Of a stretch of 64,000 nucleotides of DNA, positions 57,440 through 64,000 are shown piece after piece; positions within the stretch are counted from its first letter, which is position 1, and each line of letters opens with the position of its first letter. Origin of the DNA: Ptychodera flava (lineage: Eukaryota > Hemichordata > Enteropneusta > Ptychoderidae); contig NC_091931.1 in NCBI RefSeq assembly GCF_041260155.1, forward strand, positions 27,359,654 to 27,423,653. The letters run 5' to 3'. The position numbers and the translations under genes were made by a program. Below the pieces are notes generated by a model. The model worked only from the letters and a program-made list of their open reading frames with translations, ran no database searches and was not told the origin of the DNA.

Positions 57440-58640
57440 CTTCTTCGCAAACGAGCACTAAAGTTGTACGCTGTTCTTCTCGATCCTTAAAACTGAGAAA
57501 CAGTTTACTCAATGGTGAACGAACACCTTAGAGGCACAAGTGTATCTTGGATAGCAAACCAGTCTACCAAATGCATTGTTGTGACACACAATGATGCTAC
57601 AAATAGCGCTGACATTAAAATCGGACCGTATATGTTATTACAAAACACATTAAAAATACGATCAATAGAACAGGAGTAAAACTTTCTGAGAAGTATATTA
57701 GCCCTGCCACACAGAGCTCTACATTGCCGTAGGATGTCTTCGTCCTCACGTAATTCACATGTGAATGAATGGCCAAGGTAAAACAAACTTTGGAACAAAT
57801 TTAGGAGAAACATCACACAGCTTGACCGATGGAACAGTCGAGAGCTTGGTCGACTTTTTAAAATGGATACACTTAGATTTTCGTGAATTATACTTGATAC
57901 TGTGGTCAGAAGCGTAGTTTTCACAAATCTCAATGAGTCTGCGGACACCTTTAATATTCTCGCGAGCCAGAGCTTAATTTCCGCTCTGCTGACCTACGCA
58001 AAAATCAAGTAAAAAATCAAAAAATCAACCCTCTTAATTGGTAGCGCTGAGCAGTTGCCGTAAAGAGGCGGGTGACTTACGACGATGACATTTTAATTGA
58101 CGGCGCTGCGATACACATGTCATCAACGAAGGAAAGATTGTTTGTTCATCATGATCCCACCCACTTCGCAACCCACTTCAGCATCAGAAAGCCTTACATT
58201 CAGTGCGTCAACATAAAAATTAAAAGGAGAGGGTGAAGGATCCCTCCTTGGCGTATTCCATTCGCAATATTAAATGAAATTGAGAGGGAATTTGACCAAC
58301 GAACACAGAATTGTTGAGAGGCGAACCAGTTTTTCAAAAGGCGGACAGTATAAGCAGGTACCTGAGGTACTGATCTGTCAATCAGTTTCTTCAGAAGGGT
58401 CTAGTGGTCGATTCTTTAATAGACGTTGAGAAACATGATTCTATCGAACGCTTTTTCTGCGTCAAGGAACCTAACAAACACCGAGCTTCCGTTTTGTTTG
58501 TTATATCTGATAGTTTCTTTTCAGTAGAGAATTGATTGTCTGGTGTATGTTAATGGTCTTCACACCTGTTAAGGAGGAGACTGTGTCCAAGTATCTTTAA
58601 TGAACCGCACGTGACGGTGAGCATCACGTGATGACTTTTG
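57440..58640 (-). pseudogene. LINE reverse transcriptase fragment (CR1/Jockey-like)
   Basis: Read on the - strand. LDAEKAFDRIMFLN (around 58432-58480) is the RT segment with the first catalytic Asp. NGIRQGGILHPLL and then FNFYVDALNVRLSDAEVGC follow in a shifted frame (58190-58270). LSFVDDMCIAAPS (about 58118) is the YADD-type box. A 147-codon frame (57505-57948) then gives LREDEDILRQCRALCGRANI and LLRKFYSC, the family's post-RT segment. At least one frameshift and one stop break it, and the endonuclease part is missing, so it is a dead 5'-truncated copy. Clade assignment is tentative. Confidence 0.75.
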
Positions 58641-58687
58641 CTGGCCAAAGACAGTCACTGCTGTACAGTAATGTAATCGTGACAATA

Positions 58688-58835
58688 GAATCTCACACCC
58701 CCAAGGACCTGGGATCAGATTTCTCACACGAGTTGGGGATATTTTATCTCACACGAGCCGCAGGCGAGTGTGAGACAAAATATCCCCAACGAGTGTGAGA
58801 AATCTGATCCCAGGTCCTTGGTGTGTGAGATTCTT
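58688..58835. repeat. Hairpin repeat, AATCTCACAC ends
   Basis: AGAATCTCACACCCCCAAGG pairs with CCTTGGTGTGTGAGATTCT around ACACGAGCCGCAGGCGAGTGT. Arms are about 65 bp. A related GTGTGGGATCG stretch lies at 59045-59110. Confidence 0.7.
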
Positions 58836-59335
58836 TTTCTCACATGACCACAAAATGCGTTAAATTCATATTGGACACGTACAATATTATCAAAAATCGT
58901 GACAACTCTGTCGTCTGCAGCTGTACTTTGACCTGCTTACTTTGTAGTTCTAGTCCGTGTATTACTCGTCGTGCCATTGGATAACATTTTGCGCGTGGAA
59001 CAAACAGACTGATTATCATCCAATCAGAGGTCGTGTAATATTTACTGCAGAGTGTGGGACGGTTTCTGAGAGTGTGGGATCGATTTATCCCACACTCTCG
59101 ATCCCGCACTCCCAGCAGCCAGGAATGTGAGAAAGCGGAGTCACAAAGGTCAATGTAGTTTGCTGGCACTGTGTTCATCCGACTAAATGACACAGCGATA
59201 TTATGTAAAATGGCTGACGAACGTTTTGAAATCCACGCGAAAAACATACCTGAACTTAACATAACGGTAACGTGGTGTTAATTCCAAAGTATGGTTTTAA
59301 AATAGAGGTTGCATATTTTCCGCCTTTTTTTAAAG

Positions 59336-59682
59336 GCCCAGTAATGCTAACTTTTGATGATTTTTTTATTATTTTAATTCTATATGTCAATTTCAAGTTC
59401 TTACTCTACTCCAAAAATAATGGTTAAACAACTATTATTTAGCTTGTCAACATAGCGTATGTGTGTGAGTCAAATGCACTTAATGTTTACATTTGAATTC
59501 TAGTCTGGACCAGAATTCACTTGTCAACAATAACAATGCAGTTTACACATTTACAGGGGGAGTTGACAAGCTGAATATTGTGTATCTCTACTTGATGCTT
59601 TGGGGGAGTAGAACAAGAAATTATAGTTGACATTAAAAACAAAAATGGTGAAAAATCATCAAAAGATAGCATTACCGGCACT
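59336..59682. mobile_element. ~345-bp MITE, AGTAATGCTA ends
   Basis: AGTAATGCTAACTTTTGATG pairs with CATCAAAAGATAGCATTAC. The interior (GACAAGCTGAATATTG, GTAGAACAAGAA) resembles the inside of the TTA-flanked elements at 34090-34140 and 42240-42295, so the two may be related. Confidence 0.55.
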
Positions 59683-60067
59683 TGAAATAAAAGGGTAATT
59701 TTTTTCCTTATCCGAAAATTATTTAACATTTTGTGCAGACCTATATTTGTCCCCAGAATATTTCATTTTTCCGCGCCTACATCATGACGTCAGCCATGAC
59801 TGCGATTGCAGAAGGATGATTTCAGGAACTGACGTCGCATAACACCTTATAATTGTGATCATATATAGACCTACGTGTGTTTGTATGGCGTTGTTTATAT
59901 TTTATTTTATTTTACATTAATTTTTATTCATTTGTGATTATTTCTATATCCATGTGTAACTTGACCTTTAACTTTTGAGCAGATTTTTTTTTGGTATTTA
60001 AGTTGTTTTATTGGTAACATTTTCTTTAGTGACAGTAACTTAAATTAAAATGAACTACAGTGCTTAG

Positions 60068-60980
60068 TTATCTACAATTTTGTGTAAAATTGAAAAAAAT
60101 TGAAATCCATTTGCTGCAATGTCTCTCTAGTTTGTCTTTTTCCAGAGCTATTTCGTACTCTAGATGGTAGTTGAATTTCACTTGCAACATAAAAGCTGCA
60201 AAGTGTGGTTTACTCTGTTTCATTTTCATGGCATAGATGTGTCTTTTGGCTAACAGTAGCAAGTGATTATGAATATCAGAGCAACCGTCAACACCAAAGA
60301 GCACTTCATTAAAGTTATGTCTCGTGAACAAACTGAGAGATTCCTCGAAAAATGTGTGAAACTCGTTCCAGAAGGTCTCGGTGAATTTACAGGTGTAGAA
60401 AAGATGATCTAGTGTCTCGTTGCTGGTTTGGCAGAATAAACAGAGCGGTGATTGGTCCATGCCTCTTCTAGATAGATCGTAGTTTGTGTAAAGAATATGA
60501 TGAAGAAGTTTGAACTGGAATTCACGTGTTTTTGTGTCTATGGCTACCTTAAATGGTAGGCTATATGTAGGAGGCCATGGTCCAGTAAAGTCATATTCTC
60601 TTTCATAATAGCGTTCATTAATTGGACTTAAGTCCTCTTTACTGTCAATGGCGTTTCTGATGCTCTCCCTTGTAACTTTGTGGGAGGGTCGAAAGTTACA
60701 ATTAAAAAACACATATTCGTATTCATCTTTAAACACCGGCTCAACCAGCAATGGTTTTGGCCTCTTAATTCTGAGACATGTGATTGCTCCATAAAGAAGG
60801 AGAACTTCGTTCCCTTGGAGGTTTTTGTTGGCTAACTTATCCCATGATAGATACCCCTCCTCGGTAAGTAAATCAAATATTAATTCAAACCCTTTCTGTC
60901 GTAGCTTTGGATTATAGACAGAATTCCCTCCAATTAGAACTTTTGAGCAGATTTTGTAATAAGGCTATCTGGTCCTTACA
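60068..60980 (-). pseudogene. L1/Tx1-like LINE 3' fragment
   Basis: A - strand frame runs from about 60930 to the stop at 60068. It begins GGNSVYNPKLRQKGFELIFD and LLTEEGYLSWDKL, which is the region after the RT in L1/Tx1-type ORF2 proteins. Its C-terminus has the zinc-knuckle-like CLFCQTSNETLDHLFYTCKF and TETFWNEF. This 3' part is uninterrupted for about 285 codons, while upstream of about 60960 the reading changes frame and the RT core is gone. It is a 5'-truncated insertion, probably fairly young. Its 3' untranslated part lies towards 59890. Confidence 0.8.
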
Positions 60981-60999
60981 GCGGTTTCGTTCAATCTCA

Positions 61000-61580
61000 A
61001 AAAATCTGAAGGTTTGGTTTCTAGCTAGCAGTACTCACTGCAATCTCTTATCACTGTCTCTCTTACAAAATGTCAACGGGAAAACGTTCATGGAAGGATA
61101 TATAACACGGGAAATGTCGGCCATTAAGGATGTCGTACCCTTTTGAAACTTATATTTCGACTCCGAGAACTGGGTGGACAACCTTTGCTTGATTTGAACG
61201 ACGCCAAAGTCTAGCATATAAGCCCTACACACTGTATTTGTAAGTTCACGCATAGACCTACATTCACATTGTACCGTGTCTCAGAAGACAGCAAAATATG
61301 AAATGTTAAAGAACTCACTTTAATTTCTTTGCGGATTATTAAAAGAAGACTTATAATTTTTATTTAAGTTCATCATCTTTGATGTTAGAATCATAAACAG
61401 ATGTTCGGTTGGTATGGAAACCTTCAGTGCTACAACGTAAGCTACTGGTGACGGAGGAAGCATGCGTGCGCATCTGTTGCAAAAGAGAACATCATACGTG
61501 AAGGGCTATCATTTCTCCTTTGGTCTTAGCGAAGGCAAACATTCCTAAAAAATCAGTATCACCTCGGCAAAAATAGATCT
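61000..61580. other. Gene D upstream region
   Basis: Non-coding. No similarity was seen to the upstream blocks of A, B and C, and no clear TATA box. Confidence 0.4.
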
Positions 61581-61812
61581 ATGCAGTGCAAGATGATGAA
61601 GAACATCGGCTATCTTTGCCTGCTTGTAACAATCTTCGCATCTTCTGTCAAATTCATCGATGGATACGGGTCCGGCGCGCCGACAAGCGCTTGCGAATCC
61701 ATGACACCGGGGCACTCATCGCAAGGCGACCCGTTGTCCCCGCAAGAGGGAACGTCTCCGGTTGGACTGAGTCTCTCGACCGTCAGTTACAGCCCAGGTA
61801 GCCAGGTTACAG
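61581..61812 (+). CDS. Gene D exon 1
   Basis: 232 nt, the same length as in A and B, with donor GTATGT (phase 1). Confidence 0.84.
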
Positions 61813-62081
61813 GTATGTGAAATATCACTTACATGAGTCAAGACATCAAGATGCTCTTATTGACCCCTTTGCGAAATACCGTGATACACCAGGGCACCTA
61901 ACGAGCCAAAACTGAGTAGAAAAAAAAGTAAAAAAAAGTAACGGAATATGTTCAAAATACCTTTGTTTCTAAATATGACACCTATTAATTGCTTTCCGAG
62001 TCATTTTCTAAGAAAGAGTGATATGAAATATATATACAAGACCAGAAACAAGGAAAATGAAGTATAATACCTCTCTCTCTC

Positions 62082-62154
<73 letters not shown>

Positions 62155-62603
62155 ACGTCTTGAAAAATTCGAGCACAAAGACAACAAAAGACAAGGAAAT
62201 ATATTTAAAAAAAAACAATTTTCACAGTGAATGAGATGTTTAACGTATAGAAAATATTGGTTGTGATTTCAAATTTTAAGACTTTTTACATTTCATAAGC
62301 ATTTTAGAAATCTCTAGATACATTTATTTTGCCTGCAGCATGGGTGTGAAAGGAACGTACTTATAAACAGGAGCTTTATGCGCCATATGTTGCTGATTTC
62401 TAACTGACTTTCAGCGTCGTCACCGGAAATGACGGCATCGAAAAGAAATATGTTAATTACTTTCTTTTAATAAATGTGACGGGGTGGCTAATGGTATGCA
62501 TATCTCAAACGTTTTTTGCTATATTTCAAGATAATACATCTTTGAACACATATGGTAACAATTTTATCGAACTAAACATTGCATACATCAACGCCGGGTG
62601 ATA

Positions 62604-62684
<81 letters not shown>

Positions 62685-63780
62685 TCGCGATCGCGATCGC
62701 GTCAGGCCAATGCACCAGCAGTGACAAAAAAAATTGTGTTCCAGACCCGGAAGTTACCGTGGCTTGGTGCCCTTGAATTGAGCAAGCCCCTTTGCTTCTA
62801 CCCTTCTCAGATGAAATGTGTAGCTGGATCCATTATTTTATGTTAATGCGTTAATGAATGAATGAATAATGAATGAATGAATGAATGAATGAATGAATGA
62901 ATGAATGAATGAATGAATGAATAAATGAATGAATGAATTAATAATGTATCGCTGCTGCCGGTTTTTAACATAATATCGCTGCTGTTGCCTTTCGTTCGTG
63001 TGTTTTCAGACTTTAAAATGCCTTAGTATACAACAACAGTTCAGGTGTGCTGAGACTTTGGGGCAGTTGATAATTTAAAATACGATCGTGGTGAACGGAA
63101 ATCATCGCATCTGACCTAAAACCCTCTCAACAGTTCCTTAAATGATCGTTTGGAAGTTATTTAATTTTAACCTCCTTCAAACACGATAAATTCACAAGAA
63201 GAAGACGATGGCAGTTTAACTTCACGGTTACAGGGTTTTTGAAAAGCAAATATTTGACAAAATCCGGAAGCTGATCGAGTATCAAGCAGATACACCTTTC
63301 TATGGCCATAACATTGGCACATTTGTAGTCCTCGATAACTAGACATTGTGCTTCAACTTCCCTGAATTGTGCTTCAACTTCCCTGAATTGTGCTTCAACT
63401 TCCCTGAATTGTGCTTCAACTTCCCTGAATTGTGCTTCAACTTCCCTGAATTGTGCTTCAACTTCCCTGAAGCGTAATGGTTTGTCATGCATGTCCACTA
63501 CATGTTCAAGTTGTAGAGCATGCTCTGGGACATTTTTAGAATTTCTTTATTGTTTTGTAGTGCAACTGGAAGGAAGTGAATACGGAGGGGTGATGTTGCA
63601 AGCTCGACAACAAGGTCAGACAACTCCAGTCGGTAGCTTCAGCGACCCACCGTCGGGCATGAAACTTCTCACCTGCACAAACGAAGGCGACACTGTCACT
63701 CACTCGAACGAGCGGCCAAAGGCGGGATTAGAGATCACATGGACGGCGCCCTCTATCGGATTAGGGCCGATCGAATTCGT
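61581..63780 (+). CDS. Reeler-domain gene D (5' part only)
   Basis: Exons 61581-61812 and 63561-63780 are visible, with phases 1 and 2 as in the other genes; later exons lie beyond the window. The signal peptide spans about residues 1-28 (an ATG four codons downstream is an alternative start). The Reeler domain starts YGSGAPTSACESMTPGH and shows Cys38, EYGGVMLQARQQGQ, Cys116, THSN, ITWTAP and GPIEF. The N-terminal loop (SSQGDPLSPQEGTSP) keeps the length seen in A and B. It is the most diverged member together with C. The C-terminal anchor is expected by analogy but cannot be seen. Confidence 0.83.
62071..62150. repeat. (CT)n microsatellite
   Basis: About 80 bp with two interruptions, in gene D intron 1. 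Confidence 0.95.
62610..62681. repeat. (GA)n microsatellite
   Basis: About 72 bp of GA followed by ATCGCGATCGCGATCGCG. Confidence 0.95.
62848..62940. repeat. (GAAT)n microsatellite
   Basis: About 22 tetranucleotide units with minor slips, in gene D intron 1. Confidence 0.93.
63346..63471. repeat. 21-bp minisatellite, six copies
   Basis: Unit TTGTGCTTCAACTTCCCTGA plus A, six near-identical copies. On the - strand it translates as repeated FREVEAQ heptads within a 113-codon frame. It lies about 90 bp before gene D exon 2 and is best read as intronic. Confidence 0.92.
63561..63780 (+). CDS. Gene D exon 2
   Basis: Acceptor TGTTTTGTAG, donor GTAAGG (phase 2). 220 nt, one codon shorter than the other copies. 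Confidence 0.87.
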
Positions 63781-64000
63781 GTAAGGCTTTTATTTTCATG
63801 CTACAGCATTTTGTCGTGCTAGTGAAAGCCACTCGTCATTCAAGTTTCAGGTTTGTTTCTGCGTCTTGGTTTTCTATCGTTATCATCATCATTGTCATCA
63901 TCATCGACTGATCTGAAGTATGGATATCATCAATACTGCTTGACGCACCCTTTCTTCCTGCTGATTATTTAGTTTTGTCTCAAACTGACTTGGTCCAGGG

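Overview
The window reads as animal genomic DNA from a marine invertebrate. The genes are split by GT-AG introns, the spacers are AT-rich and full of microsatellites, and there are non-LTR retrotransposon remains, a Merlin transposase relic and many inverted-repeat elements. A hemichordate or cephalochordate would fit, but I cannot fix the phylum from sequence alone.

The host genes are a tandem cluster of small secreted Reeler-domain genes, all on the + strand. Gene A lies at 10011-29823, gene B at 39553-45372, gene C at 51166-55265, and gene D starts at 61581 and runs off the right edge. Each complete gene has four exons: signal peptide plus the N-terminal half of the Reeler domain; the second half of the domain; the last strand of the domain plus a Ser/Thr/Pro-rich stalk; and a tiny last exon coding a C-terminal hydrophobic tail. 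Intron phases are 1-2-1 in A, B and C, and 1-2 in the part of D that can be seen. The tails look like GPI-attachment signals, so I predict cell-surface, single-Reeler proteins of 213, 225 and 240 residues. A decayed fifth copy (about 32672-37000) keeps only the leader and the first codons, joined to intron and 3'-flank sequence.

The locus grew by segmental duplication. Sequence 5.93-11.6 kb pairs with 36.92-41.3 kb, 24.74-26.95 kb with 41.31-44.82 kb, and 35.75-36.99 kb with 46.38-47.46 kb. A diverged version of the upstream block also precedes gene C. Because the copies are paralogous, several mobile-element insertions can be checked against an empty site inside the window. These include Harbinger-like elements with TAA/TTA duplications, a 3.4 kb palindrome-ended element, and a 12.9 kb nest of elements inside intron 2 of gene A.

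Elsewhere there are a Merlin-type transposase relic (about 4545-5065), two 5'-truncated LINE fragments on the - strand (57.45-58.6 kb and 60.07-61.0 kb), several hairpin MITEs, a tRNA-derived SINE-like head and long microsatellites. One of these, a (CT)n tract, serves as the polypyrimidine tract of gene A's last intron. I saw no rRNA, CRISPR array, operon or prokaryotic feature.
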